Positions 1 to 9,255 of a stretch of DNA of 44,801 bases are shown one piece after another (position 1 is the stretch's first letter; each line of letters starts with the position of its first letter). Under the pieces are notes generated by a model, which saw only the letters and a list, made by a program, of their open reading frames with translations, was not told the DNA's origin and did not search any database. Made by a program: the position numbers and the translations under genes. The DNA is from Oligoflexia bacterium (GTDB lineage: Bacteria > Bdellovibrionota > UBA1018 > CAIMNF01): NCBI GenBank assembly GCA_903831745.1, contig CAIKYX010000085.1:1-44801 (forward strand), in the 5' to 3' direction.

Positions 1-139
1 CGCCATCTGTATTCGCTACGACTGAATTACCGTTGGTAAAAATGTAGGGATGGTTTTGAAGAAGCTTAGCTTGGGTAGCTACCGGAAAGATTATTGAGAG
101 TGATAATGATAAACGAAGTATCCTGTAAAACATTGGCAT
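1..139 (-). CDS. N-terminal part of an exported protein, cut by the window edge
   Basis: Reverse-strand reading from ATG at 139: MPMFYRILRLSLSLSIIFPVATQAKLLQNHPYIFTNGNSVVANTDG..., open to the edge, signal-peptide-like N-terminus. Confidence 0.55.
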   Translation of the reverse strand, partial: MPMFYRILRLSLSLSIIFPVATQAKLLQNHPYIFTNGNSVVANTDG

Positions 140-289
140 TACAGTAACATTTTGATTTAGTATTTGATCTTGAGTTGAGACTAAAGTGTTCACTCATTGC
201 CGCGGTTCGCCCAAGAGTAAATGAGATTCAATGATTTCAGCAGTCTTAGTATCGGCAGAGCCGAATGCACGACTGCCTGATTCAAATGC

Positions 290-320
290 AAAAAAGCCAC
301 CTCGTATTACGAAGTGGCTT
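290..320 (-). terminator. Rho-independent terminator of the RRM gene
   Basis: Minus strand AAGCCACTTCGTAATACGAGGTGGCTT followed by TTTT; 7-bp stem plus inner TCGTA/TACGA stem. Confidence 0.75.
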
Positions 321-385
321 CTTCAAGATGTTTCATTCCAGCTACTGTCACCGGCAGAGCCGGATGCCTGTAGCCTTATCCTTTT

Positions 386-685
386 CTAGTAACGACCGCG
401 TCCGCCGCCGTTGCCGCCGCCACGATTTTCGCGTGGAGCCATTGGCTTAGCGATATTAACAGTCATTGCACGACCGTTATCTTCTGCACCGTGAAAACGC
501 TTGATTGCAGCTTGTGCTTCTGCATCTGAAGACATTTCTACGAAGCCGAAGCCTTTGCTACGACCCGTTTCACGATCAGTGATGATTTTTGCAGATTCTA
601 CAGTTCCGCACTCAGAAAAAGTTTCAAGCAATTTTTGATCATTACAAGAAAACGAAAGATTACCGACGAATAGTTTATTACCCAT
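386..685 (-). CDS. RRM-domain RNA-binding protein with glycine-rich tail
   Basis: RNP2-like KLFVGNLSF and RNP1 KGFGFVEM; C-terminal RGG-like GGGNGGGRGRY. Confidence 0.93.
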   Translation of the reverse strand: MGNKLFVGNLSFSCNDQKLLETFSECGTVESAKIITDRETGRSKGFGFVEMSSDAEAQAAIKRFHGAEDNGRAMTVNIAKPMAPRENRGGGNGGGRGRY

Positions 686-861
686 AAATACCTCCTAAAG
701 GCTAGGGGCCACTTAAGAAGAAAACAGGTCTAATTACCTACAGACATCTGAAGAAGCAGTTGAACTAACGTTTCGATCCTAACATTCATTTGCTCTAAAC
801 GCCACCGAATAACCAACATTAAACGTCGGAAGGTGCTATCCTTACGGATTCAGGAGATATT

Positions 862-1059
862 ATGGCATCCAATCAACGGGCAACGCAGGAAAAACGACGT
901 AGAGAACGCTCAAAACAAGACGCTAAGGCCGAAAAAGCGCAGACCAGAATTGAGCGAAAAGAGCAAAAGAAGGTCCGGGACGAGAATCTCAAGCCAGGCG
1001 AGGACCCTGACTTGGTTGGCATTTATCCGGGCCCACAGCCTGTTTTGGACGAAGAATAA
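862..1059 (+). CDS. Small highly charged conserved-type hypothetical protein
   Basis: 65 aa, SD AGGAGA just before ATG, KRRRERSKQDAKAEKAQ... and GEDPDLVGIYPGPQPVL tail. Confidence 0.65.
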   Translation: MASNQRATQEKRRRERSKQDAKAEKAQTRIERKEQKKVRDENLKPGEDPDLVGIYPGPQPVLDEE

Positions 1060-1071
1060 GGCTATCCAAGC

Positions 1072-2322
1072 CTACATTTTACCGGTCATCCAGCTCGTCC
1101 GCAGGTGCACTTCGAAGCCATGGGGATAGGCGCTATAGGCATCAGAAAACAGAGTTGGCGAAATATCCTGGGTATACGACCCTCCAAGATAAAGTTCGAA
1201 CATTTCTTTTTGAAATATTCTGTTTTCATATCCCAGAGTGATGGCTTTGATCCATTGGGGTTGCTCGCTCATCGTTGGTCCGATGATTTCGAGTTGATCT
1301 GAAGTTCTTTGCAAGATCTCAACGCGACCAAAAATATGGTGGCGATTCAATCGATAGACAAATTCCTCGACGAACCCATTTAGATTTCTTGATGTCAGCT
1401 CATCGTGCACCATTCCCCAGATGGATTCTGTATTCAGGGATCCTTCGCCGAGCCTCGACCCAGTGGTCAGCCATAAAGACGGGTCATCCGTGTGCGATGG
1501 TGTTCCTTCGTCCTGATAGACGCGTGCATAGGCGCCCCCTATTCGGACGACATCACTGATTTTTCTGCCATACCGAAAACCGAAAGAATCCGGGCGATGA
1601 ATATCGAGGTTAACGGCTTCAGGACTAGGTTCATGGCCACTAAATGCCGAGACTTCAAGTTTATGGATCGGATCTTCATACGAAGTTCCGAATACCGTCG
1701 AAGTAATGTGAAACACGTCTTGTAAATGATGTGAAAGAGGAGCGTAAGGATTTCCTTCTGCCGAAGGGCGATGCATGAATGCATCAGGACCTGCAGTCGC
1801 TTCGCCTCTCGGCGCCGCAAAGAAGGTAAGCGTTCGATGATCGGCGAAAGAAATGATGTCTGAGAAAGTCAAACCCATGATGGGTGAAGAATGAGGGTGT
1901 TGCGCATCGATGTACGGACGCCCGGCAAGATTGGCTTCGCCGGTCTGATAGAGTTCTGGGTATCCTCGATTCGGAATGAGCCATTTGTCGGTGGTGCCCA
2001 TGAATTCGGCTTTGAGTTGATTCGAATTTGAAAGTAATTTCGTCGCGTCTAACATCCACATGCCCGGCGAGTAAACTTCGTGCCGTCCGCGTGGTCCAGA
2101 AGTTTCGCCTGCTACAAAGAATTGGTTGAGATGAAAACTGAACTCTAGATTCCGATTCAATTCAGGGGTGGTTTGGCCTAGAGCCGGGGTGGGCTGAGTT
2201 TCGTCTGGCATGCACATTCCGCCCATGCTTGTGTCGGGGTGTTGGCCCTGTGGGCAAGCACCGTTTTGGGCAAAGCTAGGATTCACTTCAAACATGGCCA
2301 GTAGGATTAGAATGAGTTTCAT
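1072..2322 (-). CDS. Exported hypothetical protein, possibly outer-membrane
   Basis: Likely start MKLILILLAMFEVNPSFAQ (signal peptide) inside ORF 1072..2361; Cys/Met-containing N-terminus GACPQGQHPDTSMGGMCMPDE. Confidence 0.75.
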   Translation of the reverse strand: MKLILILLAMFEVNPSFAQNGACPQGQHPDTSMGGMCMPDETQPTPALGQTTPELNRNLEFSFHLNQFFVAGETSGPRGRHEVYSPGMWMLDATKLLSNSNQLKAEFMGTTDKWLIPNRGYPELYQTGEANLAGRPYIDAQHPHSSPIMGLTFSDIISFADHRTLTFFAAPRGEATAGPDAFMHRPSAEGNPYAPLSHHLQDVFHITSTVFGTSYEDPIHKLEVSAFSGHEPSPEAVNLDIHRPDSFGFRYGRKISDVVRIGGAYARVYQDEGTPSHTDDPSLWLTTGSRLGEGSLNTESIWGMVHDELTSRNLNGFVEEFVYRLNRHHIFGRVEILQRTSDQLEIIGPTMSEQPQWIKAITLGYENRIFQKEMFELYLGGSYTQDISPTLFSDAYSAYPHGFEVHLRTSWMTGKM

Positions 2323-2405
2323 CACAGGTTCTATATTAACCACAGGTTTAAGGTCCGTCATGACTTTAATCGACAGATACGGTGAGGATCGGCTATCCTA
2401 GCGTC

Positions 2406-3305
2406 ATGGAAAACCGCCTGCATCCCCGAAATCGACATCAAGGTCGCTATGACTTTCCGAAGCTGACCGTAAGCCATCCAGAATTGGCGCAATATGTTTC
2501 AAAGAACAAATACGGAGATTTGTCGGTCGATTTTACAAATCCGAACGCAGTCAAAGCCCTGAATCGCGCCTTACTCAAGGATTATTACGGCGTCAAAGAT
2601 TGGGATATTCCCGAAGGCTACCTTTGTCCGCCCATTCCGGGGCGAGCGGATTATATTCATTCGATTGCAGACCTGATGGCGGATGATCACCAGAATGTCT
2701 TTCAAAATGGCCCCGGAGTGGTGGGGCTCGACATCGGAGTGGGTGCGAACTGCATTTATCCTCTGATAGGACATTTCGAATACGGTTGGAGTTTTGTTGG
2801 GACTGACATCAATCCGATTGCGATTCAGGCGGCTCAGGCAATTGTCGATGCGCAAGAGGGAATGAAGCAAGTGACTGAACTCAGGCTTCAGCCCGATGTG
2901 AATTGCATTTTTCGTGGAATCGTTCGGCCAAATGATCGTTTTGACTTTACGATGTGCAATCCGCCTTATCATGGTTCAATCGAAGAAGCGCGAGCGGGTA
3001 GTCGTCGAAAATGGCGTAACCTCGGAAAGCCATTGCCACAGCATGAAAAGCAACTCACCAATTTCGGCGGCCAAGGTGCGGAGCTTTGGTGTCCGGGGGG
3101 CGAGATGGCCTTTACTTCTCGCATGATCGAAGAAAGTGTCGAATTTGCCGAGCAAATCCGCTGGTTTTCGACCATGGTATCCCGTCTCGATGAGCTCGAG
3201 CGGGTCTACTCGATGCTCGAGGATGCGGGTGCAAGCGAGTGTCGAACCTTCGATATGGCGCAAGGCCAGAAAAAGAGTCGCGTCGTGGCATGGTGCTTTT
3301 CGTAA
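2406..3305 (+). CDS. rlmF: 23S rRNA (adenine1618-N6)-methyltransferase
   Basis: GLDIGVGANCIYPLIG SAM motif, MCNPPYHGSIEEA motif, N-term LHPRNRHQGRYDF; likely ATG at 2406 within ORF 2382..3305. Confidence 0.92.
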   Translation: MENRLHPRNRHQGRYDFPKLTVSHPELAQYVSKNKYGDLSVDFTNPNAVKALNRALLKDYYGVKDWDIPEGYLCPPIPGRADYIHSIADLMADDHQNVFQNGPGVVGLDIGVGANCIYPLIGHFEYGWSFVGTDINPIAIQAAQAIVDAQEGMKQVTELRLQPDVNCIFRGIVRPNDRFDFTMCNPPYHGSIEEARAGSRRKWRNLGKPLPQHEKQLTNFGGQGAELWCPGGEMAFTSRMIEESVEFAEQIRWFSTMVSRLDELERVYSMLEDAGASECRTFDMAQGQKKSRVVAWCFS

Positions 3306-3353
3306 GAGCATAAAATATTTAAAAACTGTATAAAAATTATTGACTTTGAATCA

Positions 3354-4055
3354 GTGGTGTATAAATTCACTCAAATGATTTTGCTTGCCGCGCTTCTCAT
3401 GGCCCCGCTGGTTTATGCCGGGCCACCGCCGACCCCGCATCCGCGCACTCTGTTAAGCACGGCAGATATGTATCATATTTCGCATAAGGTTTATGGCGAG
3501 GTGGGTTCAAAGGGCGGAAAAGACTTTGATTCATTTTATTCCAAAATTACACCTTACCTTAGGTTTTCCGGTTTGATTCCGAATGCGATTGCCATCGGAG
3601 TCATGTCCAAATGCCAAGTGGGGCTCGGGTTCTGTGGTGCCCTTCAATTAAATATTTCTTCGAGTGCCGATGATTATGAACTGACATTGCTTCAATTGGG
3701 CGGGATCGAGTTGGGGCCTCAAGAGGCGCTGACCGTCGAATTCTATGTGGCAGCATGCTATGGAGATTGCGTCGATGATCAGGCTGCAGGATGGTTTGTG
3801 GGTTATGATGCGACTGCCGCATTGGGTCCGGGGTTAAACGGTTTTATGGACGTGGGCCTGGATTGGAACAATCTCTGGCACGCCCTTTATTCACCGCATA
3901 CATTAGATGATATCCTTAAGTCGCATATCATGTATTACGGTGTGGGGTTTGCGGCCGGCGAGGGAATCGGAATGTCGCTCGGAGCGTATAATTATGTATT
4001 GGCTGGCTATCAGAAAATCAGAAAATCGACTTTAGAATCGATAAAGCTGTTTTAA
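3354..4055 (+). CDS. Exported hypothetical protein
   Basis: Signal-peptide-like MILLAALLMAPLVYA; exact start uncertain (GTG 3354 or ATG near 3375). Confidence 0.65.
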   Translation: MVYKFTQMILLAALLMAPLVYAGPPPTPHPRTLLSTADMYHISHKVYGEVGSKGGKDFDSFYSKITPYLRFSGLIPNAIAIGVMSKCQVGLGFCGALQLNISSSADDYELTLLQLGGIELGPQEALTVEFYVAACYGDCVDDQAAGWFVGYDATAALGPGLNGFMDVGLDWNNLWHALYSPHTLDDILKSHIMYYGVGFAAGEGIGMSLGAYNYVLAGYQKIRKSTLESIKLF

Positions 4056-4074
4056 TTATGATATTCATCTGGGT

Positions 4075-4791
4075 ATGAATGATCTCAATTTGCCTGCTCA
4101 TCTGAACCAGACTCAAGCTCAAGGGCTGGTGCTCGATGAGGTGATTGCCCAGTATGAATTGGGTGAATTCAAGAATTTTATTTATTTGATTCTCGATTGG
4201 AAAAAAAAGAAAGCCGCGATCGTTGATCCGCAAAAAGATCTGACCATGCCCCTGCAAGCGCTCAAACAACATGGCTTCGAACTCGAAGCGATCTTGCTGA
4301 CCCATACCCATCATGATCACATTGCCGGAGTCATTCCGCTGCTTCAGCAAATGCCAAATTTAAAGATCTATGTCGGTGATGCTGATCTTCACCGCTTGCC
4401 TAAAGTTGCCGTGAAAGCCGCAGGGCTGACCGTGCTTGAGGATTCTGCCGAACTGAAAATGGGGGACATTTCGATCAGCGTGCACCATACTCCTGGGCAT
4501 AGCGCAGGCGAATTTTGCTATTATCTCGAGTGCTCGACCGCTAATTCGGTTCCGTATCTCTTTACGGGCGATACCGTCTTTATTAGAGATTGTGGCCGCA
4601 CGGATTTCGAAACTGGAAGTAACCAAGAAATGTTCGAGTCGATTCAGAAAATCAAGAAATTCTCGCCCGATACCGTTTTGCTAGTCGGGCATCATTACGC
4701 CAAGGAATGTGCGACCACGCTCGGTGCAGAACTCGAGCAAAGCGCTCCATTTCGTTGCTGTACGGTAGAAGAACTTGCTTCTTTGCCGTAA
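4075..4791 (+). CDS. MBL-fold hydrolase, persulfide-dioxygenase/ETHE1-like
   Basis: LLTHTHHDHIAG, HTPGHSAGEFCYYL, GDTVFIRDCGRTDF, LVGHHY. Confidence 0.88.
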   Translation: MNDLNLPAHLNQTQAQGLVLDEVIAQYELGEFKNFIYLILDWKKKKAAIVDPQKDLTMPLQALKQHGFELEAILLTHTHHDHIAGVIPLLQQMPNLKIYVGDADLHRLPKVAVKAAGLTVLEDSAELKMGDISISVHHTPGHSAGEFCYYLECSTANSVPYLFTGDTVFIRDCGRTDFETGSNQEMFESIQKIKKFSPDTVLLVGHHYAKECATTLGAELEQSAPFRCCTVEELASLP

Positions 4792-4807
4792 GTGATCTTT
4801 TTTTTCT

Positions 4808-5305
4808 TTATTTTTTAGTGCGAACGACCAATTCGTCCCAACCGCTGGCCGCATCGTGCTCGCGCGAAAATTTAGCATCTTCAAGCTCTGCTACCACCAC
4901 TTCAGCAGTAGTGTAAACAATATTGCCAGTCAGGAGGTGGCCGCCAAAGGTCTCGCCCTTACCATTCGATACACTCGCGTGCAGGTGTTCGCTCGTATCA
5001 TCAAATGTTCCGACCATTGAAACAATTTCAAAAAAACCCTCTTGTGCCGTGCCGTTCTCTTGATTGGCATACCGGAGGTTTACTTTTTTAAAACTGCCAA
5101 CAACAGAAATAATCGACGCTGCTTTGATTTTGTGCTCGCGGGCCCATTTTCTGATCTCGATCATGAAGTCTTGGCCGGGTTTTAATCGAAATGCGTGCGC
5201 TCTCATCTTAGATGCCACGGACGGGGTACCGGCAAAGTCCGCATGGCTTTGTGGAAGTAGGGCAGTTGAAGTGAGTGCAAGGACGAGGGTGAGAATGAGT
5301 TTCAT
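4808..5305 (-). CDS. PPC/DUF296-type protein with signal peptide
   Basis: FRLKPGQDFMIEIRKWAREHKIKAASIISVVGS and HLHASVSNGKGETFGGHL; N-term MKLILTLVLALTSTALLPQSHA. Confidence 0.8.
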   Translation of the reverse strand: MKLILTLVLALTSTALLPQSHADFAGTPSVASKMRAHAFRLKPGQDFMIEIRKWAREHKIKAASIISVVGSFKKVNLRYANQENGTAQEGFFEIVSMVGTFDDTSEHLHASVSNGKGETFGGHLLTGNIVYTTAEVVVAELEDAKFSREHDAASGWDELVVRTKK

Positions 5306-6363
5306 GGTTTTTCCTTTTGTTGGTTGAGGTATTCGTGACATTCGGTTTCAGTTCCTTGAAAGGTGAGTCGGGGACGATTTCGCTCTAAGGCACGATCGTA
5401 AAGCGGATCGTAGTAATGGACGAGCAGGCTGGTCACCCAGGCTTCGTGCGTCTGGGCTTGGGAGCAATGGGGAGAATCAAATGCTTCTGTGATTTCTTTG
5501 GCAATTCTGACGTATTGAACGCCCCCCAGTTTTTTCTGGATGCGGTCGAGGGCCTCCAACATGAATGTTTTGGTTTTGCCAAAGTCACCCAAGAAATAAG
5601 CGGTGCGTTCAAAAACGTAATCTTGAACGATATGGCGTGCCCTGGTTTCGAGATCTTTTTCAATCGCAATCAAAGGAGCTTTTTTCATCGTTTCATAAAA
5701 CGATTTTGGAATATTCACTTTGCCGATCATGACGGATTCATTCTCAAAGAGAGTCGTCGCATCTTTTGGCAGTTTAAGAAGTCCTATGGCCAAGCGATTT
5801 TCGAACGTAACTTGAGAAGGTTGGGGCCCGAGAATTCCGAAGCTGGATCCTTTGTGATGAGCCATGTTTTCTAAATCGATAAAAGGATATTCGGTAGAAG
5901 CGATGAATTTGGTTTTGGCTGAACCCGTGCGTCCTCCGATGATCAGCATTTTTCGATGCAAGGCCTCGTCTTCGAGCGTGCTTAAAAGGTATTGTCTAAT
6001 TTTCTTGTATCCACCCGGAATTAATTCGATCTGAATTCCCGCTTCTTTCAGCCACTGACAGGTAATCTGCGACCTAAGGCCGCCTCGAAAACAATAGATT
6101 CGCGAATTTGGATGCCGCTTGATCTCTTGCGACCAGGCTTCGATTCGCGCGGCTTTGATGTCGCCTGATACCAGCTGATGGCCAAGTGTAATCGCTGCCT
6201 CTTTACCTTGGTTCTTGTAACAAGTTCCGATCTTTTGGCGCTCGTCATTGTTCAGGATGGGGAGGTTGATCGAAGTTGGAAAATGACCCGCCTCGAATTC
6301 GATCGGAGCCCGTACGTCGATCAGCGGAACATCGTTGATAAAGAGGTGTTTCAATTCCTGCAT
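5302..6363 (-). CDS. selU: tRNA 2-selenouridine synthase
   Basis: Rhodanese-like YCFRGGLRSQITCQWL, P-loop-like GGRTGSAKT; SelU/MnmH domain order; next to selD. Confidence 0.92.
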   Translation of the reverse strand: MQELKHLFINDVPLIDVRAPIEFEAGHFPTSINLPILNNDERQKIGTCYKNQGKEAAITLGHQLVSGDIKAARIEAWSQEIKRHPNSRIYCFRGGLRSQITCQWLKEAGIQIELIPGGYKKIRQYLLSTLEDEALHRKMLIIGGRTGSAKTKFIASTEYPFIDLENMAHHKGSSFGILGPQPSQVTFENRLAIGLLKLPKDATTLFENESVMIGKVNIPKSFYETMKKAPLIAIEKDLETRARHIVQDYVFERTAYFLGDFGKTKTFMLEALDRIQKKLGGVQYVRIAKEITEAFDSPHCSQAQTHEAWVTSLLVHYYDPLYDRALERNRPRLTFQGTETECHEYLNQQKEKP

Positions 6364-6368
6364 GAAAT

Positions 6369-7412
6369 CTAATCCTGAATTTCGATCAAATGCGTGACTG
6401 TCGGTTCGACACTTCCGATCACTCGTGCGTATTTGAACTTTTTCTTAAGCTCGAGCACCATTTTTTCGGCAATATTTGCCGAAACCGAAAGGAGTAATCC
6501 ACCACTGGTCTGCGGATCAAACAGGATTTGCTCCTGAGCCGAATCGAGACTTGCCGACATTTTGAGATGCTTGGAGGTGTAGGAGCGGTTGGAGCGATGG
6601 GCTTTGGTGAGGTTGTCGGCCCGGATTGAATCCAGCGCTAATTCAAGTATCGGAAGTTTCGAGAATTGGATTTTCAAGCTCGCCTTCGAAGCTTTTGCGA
6701 CTTGCATCGCGTGCCCCAGTAAGCCAAAGCCTGTGATGTCGGTTGCTGCGTGAATGTGATGCGAGATCTCTTCACTGATCAGACCAGAAGTATCATTCAG
6801 GAGCGTCATCGAGTCGAGAGCGTCTTGAATCTGTGTTTCGGTGTAGTCTGAGTTCTTCAATCCTGCAGTCAGCGTACCCGTGCCCAATCCTTTAGTCAGA
6901 ATCAGTACATCACCGGGCTTTGCGTTTTGGTTCGTCCACATTTTTTTCGGATGAACGAGGCCAGTCACCGAAAGTCCGAATTTTAACGTATCGTCATCAA
7001 TCGAATGGCCGCCCACCAAGGTGCTGCCGGACTCTGCGATTTTGCTTTGCGCGCCTTTGAGTACTTCCGTCATGATTTCGGGGTCGAGTGTGGCCAAAGG
7101 AAAAGCGAGAATGGCCATGCAGGTTTTTGGCTTTCCGCCCATGGCATAGACATCACTCAGCGCGTTTGCGGCCGCGATCTGGCCGAAAAGAAACGGGGTA
7201 TCGACAATGGGGGTAAAGAAATCGAGAGTTTGAACCAGGGCTACTTCATCAGAGATTCGGTAGATACCTGCATCATCGAAGTCTCGACCGTCGATGAGCA
7301 CGTTCGGATCCTTCGAGCTAAAATCAATTTTACCTAGGGTTTCTCGTAGTACTTCTGCAGAAATTTTGGCCGCGCAGCCGCCTTTTTGAACGGTTTGGGT
7401 GAGTCTGATCAT
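6369..7412 (-). CDS. selD: Selenide, water dikinase
   Basis: KGGCAAKISAEVL (active Cys/Lys), DFFTPIVDTPFLFGQIAAANALSDVYAMGG, GGHSIDD, ATDITGFGLLGHA, DPQTSGGLL. Confidence 0.97.
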   Translation of the reverse strand: MIRLTQTVQKGGCAAKISAEVLRETLGKIDFSSKDPNVLIDGRDFDDAGIYRISDEVALVQTLDFFTPIVDTPFLFGQIAAANALSDVYAMGGKPKTCMAILAFPLATLDPEIMTEVLKGAQSKIAESGSTLVGGHSIDDDTLKFGLSVTGLVHPKKMWTNQNAKPGDVLILTKGLGTGTLTAGLKNSDYTETQIQDALDSMTLLNDTSGLISEEISHHIHAATDITGFGLLGHAMQVAKASKASLKIQFSKLPILELALDSIRADNLTKAHRSNRSYTSKHLKMSASLDSAQEQILFDPQTSGGLLLSVSANIAEKMVLELKKKFKYARVIGSVEPTVTHLIEIQD

Positions 7413-7463
7413 GAATGGATTTTTAGCATGGAATCGCGATTCAGACCAGTGCGAACGAAGCGA

Positions 7464-8060
7464 TCAAGAGTTGGGGTTGGTGAGTTGAAGCAGGGTTCCC
7501 ATATCTACGCCGACGCCGTCTAATACGCCACCAGTTTGAAGAACCGGGTACATGATGTCATTTACGTCCTGCGTATGGTTAAGTCCCAGGAAGTGCCCTA
7601 GCTCGTGAGCGAAATCTTTGCGTTGGCTGTTGCTGCCGGGTTGCCCTTGGCAATCACCCGAGCAGAGTGGAATCGTAGGATTGATCATGACGATCGCCCC
7701 TTGAATCTCAGGTCCTTGCGAAAACACAGTGGTTTTACCAGCAATGTTTGCAGCAAACGGCCATGGATTCTGAAAAAAGAGTACGTTTGCAGTTGCGCCG
7801 GTTGGGTTGTCTGCAGTGCCGCTATAAGGATTGCCGCCACTCCAAGTTCCTTGATAAGCGAATAATTTTTTTCCAGCTTTTCCTTCCCAGAAGGCCACTG
7901 CGGTTTGAAAATCCGCAAGTGCTGCCGGATTGGATGCGACAGAACTGTCCGTGTAAATCGCCACCGGAAACGCCGACCATCCTTGGTGATTGTTGCTCCC
8001 ACAAGCTGTGAGTAAAAGAAGAAAACCGAGAGAAACGAAAAGCCTACCTTGGCAAATCAT
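7464..8060 (-). CDS. Matrixin-like zinc metalloprotease lipoprotein
   Basis: HELGHFLGLNH zinc motif followed by DIMYP Met-turn; lipobox LLLLTACGS. Confidence 0.82.
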   Translation of the reverse strand: MICQGRLFVSLGFLLLLTACGSNNHQGWSAFPVAIYTDSSVASNPAALADFQTAVAFWEGKAGKKLFAYQGTWSGGNPYSGTADNPTGATANVLFFQNPWPFAANIAGKTTVFSQGPEIQGAIVMINPTIPLCSGDCQGQPGSNSQRKDFAHELGHFLGLNHTQDVNDIMYPVLQTGGVLDGVGVDMGTLLQLTNPNS

Positions 8061-8441
8061 AAGTACCTCCGTGTACTCCTCTTAGTATCGCAAGGACGAT
8101 GCCAAGGTTCAAACGTGGGTTTTTGGCAGCGGTATTTAAAAAATCCGAACGATTCAAACCCGTTGCAATTTACGGGTGAAAAAGCATAAAAATCGCAGGC
8201 CATCGAGCAGTGTCTCTTTGTCCGAACTGACCCGGGGTCATTTTGAGGCCGAATTTATTACATTAAATTAATTCAGTTGATTATTGTCTGAAGTCCTGCG
8301 GTTTTTATTCTGTAGCAAAAGAATCAAGAAATAATGCCTGAAAATCAATTTTTCATTCCCCTCCGATCTGTGTTAATTCAACCGCCGAGAGCGAGGAAGT
8401 CTGGTTCGAGGCGAAAAATCACCCGTGCAGTGCGCCCATAA

Positions 8442-9254
8442 ATGCCCAGTGATTTTCGTAAGAAACAGGCACAGACTAAGAATATGAGAGAGAGAGCTTT
8501 CATCATTTTTGTATTTTGGATGATGATCCAGCCATGGACTGGGGCAGGCGCAATCGAGCGTGCTCCGGCGTATGCGCAAGCTACCTCATTCGAGAGCATG
8601 ACCCAGACGCCTTCATGGGCCGCTCAATCATCTGAATTCACTTCGAATGTGGCCGATCGGGGTGAGACGATGCAGACGCAAGCACTGATCAGTCGTCAAG
8701 AAGACGCGCGAGCCACTCGGGCTTCATCGTTTTCGCAATTACAAGCGGATCAGATTGCAGGACAAGCCCAAGCTCAAGTTATTTTGAACAGCATCCAGAA
8801 TCAAAAATTAAGACAAGTGACCCGAGTCGCCGATCGACGTGGACGTGATTATGTAGAAGAGAATCCAGAGGTCAGTACGCCTGCAACGGTTCTGGGCGCC
8901 GGCGCTGCGGTTTGGCTGGGCCGAAGTTTTCCGATATCAAAAGGCGAAGATTACCACCTCACTTCTCACGTCGAAGGGCGCTCTAGAAGTGGCTCCCTTG
9001 ATCTGTGGTCTTCTTGGCTGGAGGGCAAACTTCATTTTGATCAAGCTCACGGTATCGATATGGGGCTTAACCATAATTTGGAATTCATGGATTCGCTGGC
9101 TGGTGTTTTTTATAATTTTAAAAACCAGTGTTTGACGACCGAGCTCAGCCACGAAGTGGTCACCCACCTGGCGGTAAATCTTTCAGCGTCACAGGCCTCG
9201 GTCGTGCGCACTGCCGACGCAAGTGCCAGACTGCTTTACCAATTTACCTTCTGA
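8442..9254 (+). CDS. Exported hypothetical protein
   Basis: 270 aa ORF; internal start MRERAFIIFVFWMMIQPWTGAGA resembles a signal peptide. Confidence 0.6.
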   Translation: MPSDFRKKQAQTKNMRERAFIIFVFWMMIQPWTGAGAIERAPAYAQATSFESMTQTPSWAAQSSEFTSNVADRGETMQTQALISRQEDARATRASSFSQLQADQIAGQAQAQVILNSIQNQKLRQVTRVADRRGRDYVEENPEVSTPATVLGAGAAVWLGRSFPISKGEDYHLTSHVEGRSRSGSLDLWSSWLEGKLHFDQAHGIDMGLNHNLEFMDSLAGVFYNFKNQCLTTELSHEVVTHLAVNLSASQASVVRTADASARLLYQFTF

Positions 9255-9255
9255 C

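Noticed and set aside
3340-3365. Promoter TTGACT/TATAAA before the 3354 gene
   Set aside because: Spacing is only 14 bp and -10 would overlap the assumed start codon; not convincing.
7380-7400. Selenocysteine in SelD
   Set aside because: The active-site codon reads TGC (Cys), not TGA.
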